NCBI RefSeq assembly: GCF_007183175.1
Contig: NZ_AP019807.1
Span: forward strand, 434,001 to 498,000
Direction of reading: 5' to 3'
DNA length: 64,000 bases
Origin: Microbulbifer sp. GL-2
GTDB lineage: Bacteria; Pseudomonadota; Gammaproteobacteria; Pseudomonadales; Cellvibrionaceae
Under the pieces are notes generated by a model. That model ran no database searches. It was not told the DNA's origin and saw only the letters and a list, made by a program, of their open reading frames with translations. The position numbers were made by a program, and so were the translations under genes. Positions 8,708-17,070 of the stretch are shown in pieces (within the stretch, counting starts at the first letter, position 1; the number at the start of each line of letters is the position of its first letter).

Positions 8708-9118
8708 TTACTCCCTAATAATTCGAACTTCAGCAGGAGATAAATCTGCGATAACTTCATTAGCCGATGTAGTCAGAGTAAGCAAGGGTAAACCATCAGA
8801 AAATCTAATTGAAGAGACACTCCCAATAATTGCACCGCTACTACCATTTACTTCTACAGTTTTACCAAGTAGACCTAGAGATTGACTGACAGCGCTGACT
8901 TCTAATAAGTCTGAAATATTGTCTTGTGACGACTTAGCAATTTCAAGATTGGAGAATTCAGCCAACTGTGTAAGGAATTCACGGTTATCAACAGGGTCCA
9001 ACGGGTCCTGATAGTTAAGCTGGGTTATAAAGATGCGCATAAATTCATCTAAATTAACGGTACTCTGTTCATTTAAGGGTTGCTCCCCTGCAACTCTGCC
9101 AACAGCATCAATAGACAT
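8708..9118 (-). CDS. flgD: Hook-assembly scaffold FlgD (short form)
   Basis: A 136-aa hook cap/scaffold protein. The N-terminal FlgD signature is clear: FMRIFITQLNYQDPLDPVDN and EFLTQLAEFSNLEIA (~residues 27-65). Typical FlgD is over 200 aa because Tudor-like and FnIII-like domains follow; here only ~70 residues remain after the signature, so it is a minimal version. It is directly upstream of the hook gene, as is usual. The short length may reflect a simplified hook cap. Confidence 0.88.
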   Translation of the reverse strand: MSIDAVGRVAGEQPLNEQSTVNLDEFMRIFITQLNYQDPLDPVDNREFLTQLAEFSNLEIAKSSQDNISDLLEVSAVSQSLGLLGKTVEVNGSSGAIIGSVSSIRFSDGLPLLTLTTSANEVIADLSPAEVRIIRE

Positions 9119-9120
9119 AT

Positions 9121-9744
9121 TTAATACTCCACTCCTTTAACAACAGAACCATTAATAACCAACCTATTTATCATCAACTTCAATTTTTTTGAAGATTGAA
9201 ACACTGCATGTGTTATTTCATCTACATTTCCATGATAATCACGAATACGTATTTCAACCCCACCGCTTCCAGTCACAAGCTGTACTTTAGTTCTCTCTGG
9301 TAAACTGTTTGCTATCGCACGAGTCAAATTTTTCTCCGCCGATACAGATTTATAGTAACCCTGCGTATTTATAGTGGCCCCCTGAGTATTTAAACTCGAG
9401 GATCCAGATTTCAATTTCTCCACAGGGCTTTCGATACTCCTCACCTGATCGTGTATTTTTTGACCTGTCACCTGATAGTTTCCTATCGCAATATGCCTAT
9501 GAATTTCATTAAGGTTCCCGAGAGTTTTAGATATCACTTCTCTTGAACTGAGGATTTCACCACGTCTAAGCTCACTCGGTAGAGTGTTAGTTTTAACTTC
9601 TGTAAAGTTTGAGTGTGAATCAGACGCATTTATAAGGGCTTTTTCCCACTCTTTAATCCTTAGATTCTTTTCTCGATTATCAAGTTCAGCACTCTCCTTA
9701 GGAATAGTTACAGACGAAAATTTTTTTATGCTCGTTGGGTTCAT
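9121..9744 (-). CDS. Unknown protein in the position of hook-length regulator FliK
   Basis: A 207-aa polar protein with no signal peptide or membrane helix. The N-terminal ~130 residues look low-complexity and disordered. The last ~60 residues (LPERTKVQLVTGSGGVEIRI onward) could be a small folded domain comparable to the FliK C-terminal substrate-switch domain. It lies between the fliJ-like gene and flgD, where fliK is found in many clusters, two bases before flgD. Sequence alone does not establish FliK identity; it is a positional candidate for the protein that times the rod/hook to late-substrate switch. Confidence 0.4.
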   Translation of the reverse strand: MNPTSIKKFSSVTIPKESAELDNREKNLRIKEWEKALINASDSHSNFTEVKTNTLPSELRRGEILSSREVISKTLGNLNEIHRHIAIGNYQVTGQKIHDQVRSIESPVEKLKSGSSSLNTQGATINTQGYYKSVSAEKNLTRAIANSLPERTKVQLVTGSGGVEIRIRDYHGNVDEITHAVFQSSKKLKLMINRLVINGSVVKGVEY

Positions 9745-9745
9745 T

Positions 9746-10222
9746 TTAGCATGATCCCGTCTTATTTATTGTGCTCATTAAATAAAGGTCACTAAAATAC
9801 AAATCTTCATATATGGAATAGTAACGAGCACGCTTTTTATTAGAGTAAACAATCTTTGTATCAATTTCGTTAATTCTAGCTTGAACGGATATGTATTCGC
9901 TATTTATTTCTGCGATAGAACTTTCAATATCATCAATTTTACCCTTAAGCTCGTCTATATTTCGGCTCTCACTTTCCAGATAGTATTCTTGAGCGCTGAT
10001 AAGGTTAAAATCTAGAATTTTAGATTGATATTTATAGTCAATATATTCTTCAGTATCGTACAATCTTGTTAAGGCTCTAGCCTTCTGAAAATTAAAATCA
10101 TCAAGCTGCCTTTTCATTTCAGCAATAACGCCAGCCAGTTCATCTTTATCATTAGTTAACTTCTGCTTATAAGTGATAAGCGCTTGGATTTTGCAGTCCA
10201 TTTTCCTTAGCTTAGATATCAT
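9746..10222 (-). CDS. fliJ: FliJ-like coiled-coil stalk protein
   Basis: A 158-aa almost entirely helical protein with long heptad-like stretches (e.g. IDELKGKIDDIESSIAEINS), matching the antiparallel coiled coil of FliJ/YscO. Those proteins sit in the central pore of the FliI hexamer and couple it to FlhA. The length is typical and the gene follows fliI after 17 bases. Primary sequence in this family is poorly conserved, so the assignment relies on coiled coil plus position. Confidence 0.65.
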   Translation of the reverse strand: MISKLRKMDCKIQALITYKQKLTNDKDELAGVIAEMKRQLDDFNFQKARALTRLYDTEEYIDYKYQSKILDFNLISAQEYYLESESRNIDELKGKIDDIESSIAEINSEYISVQARINEIDTKIVYSNKKRARYYSIYEDLYFSDLYLMSTINKTGSC

Positions 10223-10239
10223 ATTTTATCTTTATAAAA

Positions 10240-11571
10240 TCAACTCGACACCCTTTGGCTAGCGGAACTTATAATATCACTCAGCTCATCCATTACAGTA
10301 TTTCTATCTAATGACTTACCGGTATAAAATAAATCATTAATTCTTCCTTCAATATATATAGCTTTATCCAATTCAACATTTTCACCTTCCTTGTATGCTC
10401 CGATATCTATCATTGACTTAGACTCATGGAATAATGAATGATATTTATAGATCAGCATGAGAATTGACTTTTCAGCATCATTGATTAGCGCCCCCTTAGC
10501 TCTGCTAACACTTTCCTGTATGTTGACTGCAGGGTATTTACCTTGAGCGGCTATATCTCGGTCTAAAACTATATGGCCGTCTAGGATCCCTCGCATATAG
10601 TCGGCTACGGGATCACTCATGTCATCACCTTCAACTAACACCGTATAATAGGCGGTGATAGTGCCTCTAGTCTTAAAAGCACCAGATTTTTCAATGAGGT
10701 TTGGTAAAATAGAATAACAGGAAGGCGTATAGCCTTTAACTGAAGGCGGTTCCCCCCTGGCTAAACCAATTTCTCTTTGGGCCATTGCTAATCTCGTTAT
10801 TGAGTCAATGGTCAGCAAGACATCCTTACCTTGATAACTAAAATACTCTGCTATTTTGGCTGCAGTGTGCGCCGCATATACACGACACAAAGGTGGCTGT
10901 TCGGCTGAGGCGACGATTACTACGGACTTTGACAGACCTTCCTTTCCCAAAATACATTCTATAAACTCTGTTACTTCGCGACCTCGTTCGCCAATTAATG
11001 CAATTACATTTACTTCGGTATCACTAGCACTAAGCAACTGATTAATTAAAGTTGTTTTTCCTACGCCACTTCCAGAAAATATACCCACCCTTTGCCCTTC
11101 ACCCAGGGTAAGTAATCCGTCAATTATCGGGATTCCAGTATTAGCAATTGTGTCAATTCTCTTCCTTTCAAAAGGGTTAATTGGGCCGGGAGTTTTCCAT
11201 GCCCCGTTACCAATTGAAGAGATATCACCAAGAGAGTCTAAAGGTTCTCCTAATGCATCGATTACTCTACCAATCAGTCGATCGCTAAATATATTTTTTG
11301 TATTATTATTTATTCTTTCTACCCGGTCTCCAGGCATTAATCCTGTCATTGTATCGAAGGGCATAAGAATTATATTATCTTTATCAAAGCCGACAACTTC
11401 AGACCGAATTTTTTCAGCTTTATTTTTTTTATAAATATAGCATAGGTCGCCAATACGAGCGGCAACACCTGTAGCAGATACATAGGTTCCATGAAAACTA
11501 ACTAACTTGCCAAATTTACCTATGGTGTTGGTAGTTTTAATGCTCTCTACAAGACTAGCCGTAGTGTTCAT
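10240..11571 (-). CDS. fliI: Flagellar export ATPase FliI
   Basis: A 443-aa hexameric ATPase of the type III export apparatus, which unfolds and delivers substrates at the gate. The Walker A motif GSGVGKTT is at ~167-174, preceded by the RVGIFSG strand; the Walker B strand is VLLTIDSITRLA. The FliI-class signature MAQREIGLARGEPPSVKGYTP is intact apart from ordinary variation. Full family length. It follows fliH directly (stop and start adjacent). All catalytic motifs are present, so the export engine appears functional. Confidence 0.96.
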   Translation of the reverse strand: MNTTASLVESIKTTNTIGKFGKLVSFHGTYVSATGVAARIGDLCYIYKKNKAEKIRSEVVGFDKDNIILMPFDTMTGLMPGDRVERINNNTKNIFSDRLIGRVIDALGEPLDSLGDISSIGNGAWKTPGPINPFERKRIDTIANTGIPIIDGLLTLGEGQRVGIFSGSGVGKTTLINQLLSASDTEVNVIALIGERGREVTEFIECILGKEGLSKSVVIVASAEQPPLCRVYAAHTAAKIAEYFSYQGKDVLLTIDSITRLAMAQREIGLARGEPPSVKGYTPSCYSILPNLIEKSGAFKTRGTITAYYTVLVEGDDMSDPVADYMRGILDGHIVLDRDIAAQGKYPAVNIQESVSRAKGALINDAEKSILMLIYKYHSLFHESKSMIDIGAYKEGENVELDKAIYIEGRINDLFYTGKSLDRNTVMDELSDIISSASQRVSS

Positions 11572-12366
11572 TTATTTAGATTGCTCACAATTAAATTCTT
11601 GTGACAGAGACTTTTTAATTGCCATTAATTGCCTTTCAAGACCACCATCCAGAACGCCAACATCATATTCAATTAATAGATCACTCAACCGCAGATCATC
11701 ATCCGGAATTAGGCTAATCTCACAATTAAACGTATGCTCTATTTCACTACGTATACTTCGAATTCGATCAATGTCAAGTGGTGAAGCTTTTATAGTTATT
11801 TTTTTCTCATTAGGCAGCGCCTCAATTACATTTGATATAAATGCTCTTAAACCACTTTGTTTTGCATATTCAACCCCTAAAATTTTGCAAGAAACTTCTA
11901 GGGCAAGTAATGAAACGATCTCTGTGACTTTTGACCATTGGGATTGGGAGAGTTCGCCCAGCAACTCCAAGTTCTTCTCAAACTCTTCTGATTTTTTAGC
12001 GACTTCATTAGTGAAATGCTGCTTGTATTCATCCTCCGCTTGTTTCCAACCGTCTGCATAACCTTGCTTTAATTTGGATTCAATATCTCTTGCATATTCG
12101 TTCTTTGTTAAATCGTAGGTTTTCTCTAAGTCAAGCAAGTTACTTCGTAAATCTTCAAGCTCTGATTTTTGCCTACTAATAAGCTCTTGTAATGTCAAAA
12201 TCTCTTGCTTAAGGGATTTTGTGAGCTTTTTCTCATGTTCAAATTGCGCCTCAATATTTTCATCCTTTGCTTCAGTGTCTGCCGTTACAACAGGATTAGC
12301 GTCGGGCGTATAAAATTCTATCTTATGGGTTCCACCTATCTTAGGGCGACGAATTATATCAGACAT
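11572..12366 (-). CDS. fliH: Flagellar export ATPase regulator FliH
   Basis: A 264-aa stator/regulator of FliI. Residues ~40-115 form a charged coiled coil. The C-terminal half (SLLALEVSCKILGVEYAKQ, IKASPLDIDRIRS, LLIEYDVGVLDGGLERQL) matches the FliH/YscL globular domain that binds the ATPase and the SpoA sorting platform. The start shares one base with the stop of the preceding 122-aa ORF. In motile systems FliH is preceded by fliG; here it is not. Confidence 0.88.
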   Translation of the reverse strand: MSDIIRRPKIGGTHKIEFYTPDANPVVTADTEAKDENIEAQFEHEKKLTKSLKQEILTLQELISRQKSELEDLRSNLLDLEKTYDLTKNEYARDIESKLKQGYADGWKQAEDEYKQHFTNEVAKKSEEFEKNLELLGELSQSQWSKVTEIVSLLALEVSCKILGVEYAKQSGLRAFISNVIEALPNEKKITIKASPLDIDRIRSIRSEIEHTFNCEISLIPDDDLRLSDLLIEYDVGVLDGGLERQLMAIKKSLSQEFNCEQSK

Positions 12367-12734
12367 TAAAATTTACCTGTCATATATTCTACCGACCTGG
12401 TGCTAATCAAATCAGATACGTATGGTGTAACGTCACCCTTCAAGCATATTTTCTGCTTCCCTCCAGTTCCCACTAAGGAAACATACTTTGGAAGAATTCG
12501 ATCTTGCTGGCAACCTATATCATTAACTTCAGTTATGCTCTCGTCAGCTATCAGGTTATTCACTTCACTGTACTTCAGTGATTTAACACCTGATTTCTTC
12601 AGGTCTCTTAGTGCTTTATCTAAAAGTAACTTACAATCACCGCTTAACCTAGAACGTATCCAGATACGGTCTAGAAAGGATAATGATTTATACCTAACAG
12701 CAGCCAACTTCGCAGGTTTATTTAACATCAGCAT
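12366..12734 (-). CDS. Unknown 122-aa protein occupying the fliG position
   Basis: A small basic protein I do not recognise. It is encoded between fliF (17-base overlap) and fliH (1-base overlap), exactly where fliG lies in ordinary flagellar operons, but at 122 aa it is about one third of FliG and shows no FliG motifs (no EHPQ segment, no charged C-terminal torque helix). It has no signal peptide or membrane helix. In non-flagellar type III systems the slot between the sctJ ring gene and sctL is held by sctK, the sorting-platform adaptor; a similar MS-ring-to-platform adaptor role is a reasonable guess from position only. The overlaps suggest a real, coupled gene. Confidence 0.55.
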   Translation of the reverse strand: MLMLNKPAKLAAVRYKSLSFLDRIWIRSRLSGDCKLLLDKALRDLKKSGVKSLKYSEVNNLIADESITEVNDIGCQQDRILPKYVSLVGTGGKQKICLKGDVTPYVSDLISTRSVEYMTGKF

Positions 12735-14142
12735 GTCTCGAGCTTGAGCTTTCGTTGAGCCATGTTCTCATATCATCTAAAACTTCCAGGCGCTCAGCTG
12801 AATTCAATCTTCCTCGACCAAAAATAAAAAACAAAATCGCCAAAATAAATAAAGAAATACCAACATACACGTATATTTTTATAGATGAGAACTTAGTGAC
12901 ATCGTATTCCTGATAAGGAGAGTCTCTCAAGAGAACCTTTACTGGCTCCTTTAATGTTTCACCTACCATCTCTTGGGTTGCATTCGACACAGAATTAGAT
13001 TTTACTGTTTTTTCTAAAGTAATAAATTCAATTGATATTTGATCCCCAGCTTCTTCATTGAGACCGACAGCATTAGCAACCAAATCTCGCAGCTTCGGCA
13101 ATTGCCCCTCGCCCAGCTCACTTGTTAATAATATTGATACGCCTTTTCTTATGATCCGCCCCGGGCTAACTTGCTTCTTTACTAACTCACTGGAATATTG
13201 ATAATTATTTTCAATACTTTCAGATAGAATGTCATTTTCGCTACTTTTCCCCTTAGAGTTAGACCTTTTTGATGTGCTGCCTTCTCTATACTCCCTACTA
13301 ACCTTATTACTCACCAAAACTCCGGAATCAGAATTCATAAGCGGAAGCGAATTTTGCTGGGTACTTTCAGACTTTGAATAATCGATAGTTAAATCAACAC
13401 TTACAACTGCATTTTTTTGATCCACAACTTTAAAAAGAATTTCGTTTACCTTTGCAATGTAATACTCTTCGAGCTCTCTTTTAAATTCTACTTTTTGTAG
13501 AGCATCACCAAGAAGTAATTCAGAACTGGATAAGAGGTTTCCCTTAGAGTCCATAATAGTTACTTTACTAGGCATTAGCTTAGGCACAGAAGCGGCGACA
13601 AGATTTTGAATCCCAACTATCTTATCCTGTCTAAGAGAATTTTTATTTTTAACAGTCAAAACTACAGAAGCTTTAGCCTCTTCTTGACTTCTTTTGAAAA
13701 TAGAATTATCCGGAATTACAAGGTGGACTCTTACGCTACGCACCACATCTAAAGTTTTAATTGACTTTTCAATCTCTCCCTGGAGAGCTCTCTGATAATA
13801 AATTTTTTGGGAAAACTCAGTTAAGCCATACGAAGTATCATCAAAGATTTCAAAACCAACATTTTTTATATCAAGCAGCCCATTTTCGGCTAAAAGCATT
13901 CGAGCAACTGGAATTTGCTCATCAGGGACTGAAATCGCTCCATTTTGTTCATCTATTTCAAAGGAGACATTATTATCTACTAACGTTCTAGTTACACTAC
14001 TAAGCTCACCTTTTTGTAGATCGCTTACCAATATTTCACTACCAGTTTTAATTAAGAGGAATAGCACAACAGCTAAAATACTCGAAAGAACAAAAAGACC
14101 CGCGAATATTTTCTTTTGATGTAATTTAAAATCTATGTGCAT
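12718..14142 (-). CDS. fliF: MS-ring protein FliF
   Basis: A 474-aa inner-membrane ring protein on which the export apparatus assembles. An N-terminal membrane helix (~10-33) is followed by the ring-building domains (VPDEQIPVARMLLAENGLLD and RALQGEIEKSIKTLDVVRSV are family-typical). A second membrane helix lies at ~421-441. Only ~33 residues follow it, a short cytoplasmic tail. It still contains VLDDMRTWLNE, reminiscent of the tryptophan-bearing peptide that binds FliG in motile flagella, although no FliG is encoded here. The protein is about 70-80 residues shorter than common FliF. Confidence 0.92.
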   Translation of the reverse strand: MHIDFKLHQKKIFAGLFVLSSILAVVLFLLIKTGSEILVSDLQKGELSSVTRTLVDNNVSFEIDEQNGAISVPDEQIPVARMLLAENGLLDIKNVGFEIFDDTSYGLTEFSQKIYYQRALQGEIEKSIKTLDVVRSVRVHLVIPDNSIFKRSQEEAKASVVLTVKNKNSLRQDKIVGIQNLVAASVPKLMPSKVTIMDSKGNLLSSSELLLGDALQKVEFKRELEEYYIAKVNEILFKVVDQKNAVVSVDLTIDYSKSESTQQNSLPLMNSDSGVLVSNKVSREYREGSTSKRSNSKGKSSENDILSESIENNYQYSSELVKKQVSPGRIIRKGVSILLTSELGEGQLPKLRDLVANAVGLNEEAGDQISIEFITLEKTVKSNSVSNATQEMVGETLKEPVKVLLRDSPYQEYDVTKFSSIKIYVYVGISLFILAILFFIFGRGRLNSAERLEVLDDMRTWLNESSSSRHADVK

Positions 14143-14155
14143 AACAACTATTCCA

Positions 14156-14449
14156 CTATACCTGCATCTTCATAATTTCCTGATAACCCTCAAGTAACTT
14201 ATTTCGAACCTGAGTTACCAATTCAAAGCTCAACTTGGCCTTGTTGATTGCTGACATTACCTGATGGACATCATCCAGGTTGCCTACTGTAAGCGTTAAC
14301 GCCTGCTCTTCAGCAACGCGATATTGTTCACTGACATGCTGCAATTCTGACGAAACAACTTGGTATAAATTATTATTTCTTACCTCTGAACTTGATGGCA
14401 GCTCAATCTTTTTAAACTCTCCAATTGGATTAATTGCATCAATACTCAT
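14156..14449 (-). CDS. fliE: Rod/MS-ring junction protein FliE
   Basis: A 97-aa helical adaptor between the export gate/MS ring and the proximal rod. The C-terminal half carries the family pattern NLDDVHQVMSAINKAKLSFE followed by VRNKLLEGYQEIMKMQV. Start overlaps the flgC stop by one base. Length is normal. Confidence 0.9.
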   Translation of the reverse strand: MSIDAINPIGEFKKIELPSSSEVRNNNLYQVVSSELQHVSEQYRVAEEQALTLTVGNLDDVHQVMSAINKAKLSFELVTQVRNKLLEGYQEIMKMQV

Positions 14450-14847
14450 TACTTAGCACTCATATCAATTGTCCATTGAATGATCTTTTTGGAAGCTTCT
14501 AAGGCCTGTATGTTCGCTTGATATGCGCGCACAGCTGTCATTAAACTAACCATTTCCTCGACGCTATCAACTGCTGGTTTTAAGATATATCCATCTTCAT
14601 TAGCATAGGGATGAGAAGGATCATAAATACGTTTGGGTTCAACATTTCTTTCGGAAACAGTTATTCCATCAATGCCATTTACATCCATCTGCCCATTAGT
14701 ACTGGCTACCACATCCCGAGGCTTATAAACATCCATGGTATTGCTAAATGTCTTGGTACTATTAGCAATATTCATCGCTACGGTATCAACCGTTAGGCGT
14801 TGATACTCTAAGCCATCTAAACTTATTGCAAAACTATCAGTTATCAT
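14449..14847 (-). CDS. flgC: Proximal rod protein FlgC
   Basis: A 132-aa axial rod protein. N-terminal axial helix with DTVAMNIANSTKTFSNT and C-terminal helix VEEMVSLMTAVRAYQANIQA are both characteristic. It forms the rod with FlgB, FlgF, FlgG and FliE. Adjacent to flgB and coupled to fliE. Length is normal. Confidence 0.92.
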   Translation of the reverse strand: MITDSFAISLDGLEYQRLTVDTVAMNIANSTKTFSNTMDVYKPRDVVASTNGQMDVNGIDGITVSERNVEPKRIYDPSHPYANEDGYILKPAVDSVEEMVSLMTAVRAYQANIQALEASKKIIQWTIDMSAK

Positions 14848-14849
14848 TA

Positions 14850-15239
14850 CTAACCTCCTTTAACTGCAGTCTTTAATATTTCAGATAATTTTGTTTTTGC
14901 GACAGATAGAGACTGGAATTGCAAAGTGTTATTGGCTAGTTTAACCATTTCTTGATCAAGGCTGACACTATGGTAAGTAGGGTGAATGCTAACTTCTTCA
15001 GCGGGCTTCCACGAAGAAGAAATTTTCTCTAAGTCAGCAAAGTCATTCTCACTCAGGGCCTGTCTTATTTTTTCATACGACCGGCCAAACTCTGTAGTAA
15101 GCGGCCTATAGCCCTCCGTATCTATATTTGCAATGTTATTTGCAATAAGGCGATTCTCAACAGCTGTTCGATCAAGAGACTTATTGAGTAAACTTCCAGT
15201 AATACTATCAATCAGTTCAATCATGTCGTAATTCTTCAT
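14850..15239 (-). CDS. flgB: Proximal rod protein FlgB
   Basis: A 129-aa axial rod protein. The motif NRLIANNIANIDTEGYRP (~residues 27-44) and the C-terminal helix ending LSVAKTKLSEILKTAVKGG are family-typical. It is adjacent to flgC in the conserved flgBC-fliE order. Confidence 0.92.
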   Translation of the reverse strand: MKNYDMIELIDSITGSLLNKSLDRTAVENRLIANNIANIDTEGYRPLTTEFGRSYEKIRQALSENDFADLEKISSSWKPAEEVSIHPTYHSVSLDQEMVKLANNTLQFQSLSVAKTKLSEILKTAVKGG

Positions 15240-16391
15240 TTATTTAATTATGAGTCTTGCATGTAATGCGCCAGCAGATTTTATTGCCTGTAAGATAGCA
15301 ATCATATCTCTTGTGCTAACGTGTATCTGTTTTAGAGCACGAACAAGATCATTTACAGTGCTTCCTGATGGTAGCGATACTGATGCTAGTGATTGCTCTT
15401 TAACACTGATATTAGTATCCGGTACAACAACAGTAGAAATTCCTTGGCCACTTTCATCTGTTAGACTTGACTTATTTAGGCCAATAGAAAATATATTTGG
15501 TTGCGACACAGCATAATCTGTAGATATGCTTAGTTCCAAGTTACCATGAGATATTGAAACGGCATCAATTCTTACGGAGCCTCCCGAAACTACGGTACCT
15601 GTTCGCTCATTAATAATGATTTTAGCGATACTGTCCGGCGTTATGGATATATTCTCTAAGTCAGCGATCAAATCAATTAAATCAGTATTGGTGGGCACAT
15701 CGACAATTATTTTACCTGCATGCTCAGTGGTAATATTTAGCGAGGGGAAAGTATTTTTAATGGCTTTTTTAACTCTTGCAGCAGTTGTAAAGTCAGGTTC
15801 GGACAAAACCACACTAAGCTGACCTTCTTCTAGCAACTTCGTGTTTACAGCTTTCTCAACTGTTGCACCATTTGTAATTACACCTACTGTTGGGTGGTTT
15901 TTTTGAATAACATTTCCATTTAATCCGTATGAATACCCTCCAACGGAAATTGGTCCTTGTGCCAATGCATATATAACTCCATTGGCTGCCGTTAATGGAG
16001 TCATTAATAATGTACCCCCGATTAGGCTTCGTGCATCGCCAACTGATGCAATATTAATATCAATTTTATCACCAGGCTGGTAAAAAGCAGGGAGGTTTGC
16101 TGTAACAATAACAGCTGCTACATTACGGCTGCTAATTTCTTGCTCATCAACTATTACATTAAATCTGGCTAGTATATTTGCTATCGATTGTATCGTAGCA
16201 TCTGAACGACGCGTGTCGCCTGTACCTGCAAGACCTGCCACCAATCCATAGCCAACTAAGGCATTATCTCTAACACCTTCAACTCGAGCAAACTCTTTGA
16301 GTCGTACCGTAGCATTGACATCGCTCATAACAAAAAAAGCAATAGTCAATATCGTAAATGAATAGGAAAGTTTCCACCTGAAACTTCTCAT
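15240..16391 (-). CDS. flgI: Periplasmic P-ring protein FlgI
   Basis: A 383-aa P-ring subunit surrounding the rod in the peptidoglycan layer. A Sec signal peptide (~residues 1-27, ending DVNA) is followed by the family opening VRLKEFARVEGVRDNALVGYG and GLAGTGDTRRS. The ATG at 16391 is favoured because it gives a clean signal peptide just after flgH; an ATG 30 bases upstream (16421) would overlap flgH. Family length is normal. Presence of P- and L-ring genes implies a structure crossing both membranes. Confidence 0.93.
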   Translation of the reverse strand: MRSFRWKLSYSFTILTIAFFVMSDVNATVRLKEFARVEGVRDNALVGYGLVAGLAGTGDTRRSDATIQSIANILARFNVIVDEQEISSRNVAAVIVTANLPAFYQPGDKIDINIASVGDARSLIGGTLLMTPLTAANGVIYALAQGPISVGGYSYGLNGNVIQKNHPTVGVITNGATVEKAVNTKLLEEGQLSVVLSEPDFTTAARVKKAIKNTFPSLNITTEHAGKIIVDVPTNTDLIDLIADLENISITPDSIAKIIINERTGTVVSGGSVRIDAVSISHGNLELSISTDYAVSQPNIFSIGLNKSSLTDESGQGISTVVVPDTNISVKEQSLASVSLPSGSTVNDLVRALKQIHVSTRDMIAILQAIKSAGALHARLIIK

Positions 16392-16401
16392 AAGAATATC
16401 T

Positions 16402-17070
16402 CTACTTACCAAAACCTTCATCTTCTATATTACTATCAACTTTAACTTCTTCTATTTCGTATACATCATCATCGATTTTTCCATCTCCTGGGCAACAGAT
16501 AAAACCTGCAATTTTACTCCAAATACTAACCCTATCCGGATCTTTCCCTGAATATACGATCTTTGCCTGACTGAGCCGGCTAGAAAGTACGGTATTATTA
16601 TCATCTACATGGTAGGGGCTAACCCAACCTGTCACTAAAATATATTGATCTTCCCCGTTGACTAATAAATGCTGTTTTCCGTGGAGGAAAAGATTGCCGC
16701 TCGGACTTATCTCCGCTACATCTGCAGTAATAACAGCCTTAAATAAACCATCCCTATTTGTGCTACTATCGCTTGATCCGCCAACACTTAAATCTAGAGA
16801 TCCCCCTCCTATTTCCTCTCTTGTCGTTGTGGATAGATGCCCAGCAGCACCAACGGAAATCGCTGCGGAACCACTTCCTCCATCATTCGCACGAGCAAGA
16901 GAGGTTTCAACAATTACAATAGTAACGGTATCTCCTATCGCTACTGCACGGTAGTCAGCTATTAGCGGGATAAATGTTTCATCACTAAAAAGTGATTCAG
17001 AGTATGCTCTATCTATCATTAAGACATTAATGAACATGATAGATAAGAGTACCTTTACAGCTTTCTTCAC
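16402..17070 (-). CDS. flgH: L-ring protein FlgH lacking a lipobox
   Basis: A 222-aa outer-membrane L-ring subunit. The core pattern YRAVAIGDTVTIVIVET and GKQHLLVNGEDQYILVTGWV is typical of FlgH. Most FlgH proteins are lipoproteins with a Cys at the cleavage site. Here the signal peptide (to about residue 24, DRAYSES) has no Cys near the cleavage point, so lipidation is not predicted. The C-terminus carries an acidic extension of ~40 residues with a CC pair beyond the usual end. Overlaps flgA by four bases. Confidence 0.88.
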   Translation of the reverse strand: MKKAVKVLLSIMFINVLMIDRAYSESLFSDETFIPLIADYRAVAIGDTVTIVIVETSLARANDGGSGSAAISVGAAGHLSTTTREEIGGGSLDLSVGGSSDSSTNRDGLFKAVITADVAEISPSGNLFLHGKQHLLVNGEDQYILVTGWVSPYHVDDNNTVLSSRLSQAKIVYSGKDPDRVSIWSKIAGFICCPGDGKIDDDVYEIEEVKVDSNIEDEGFGK

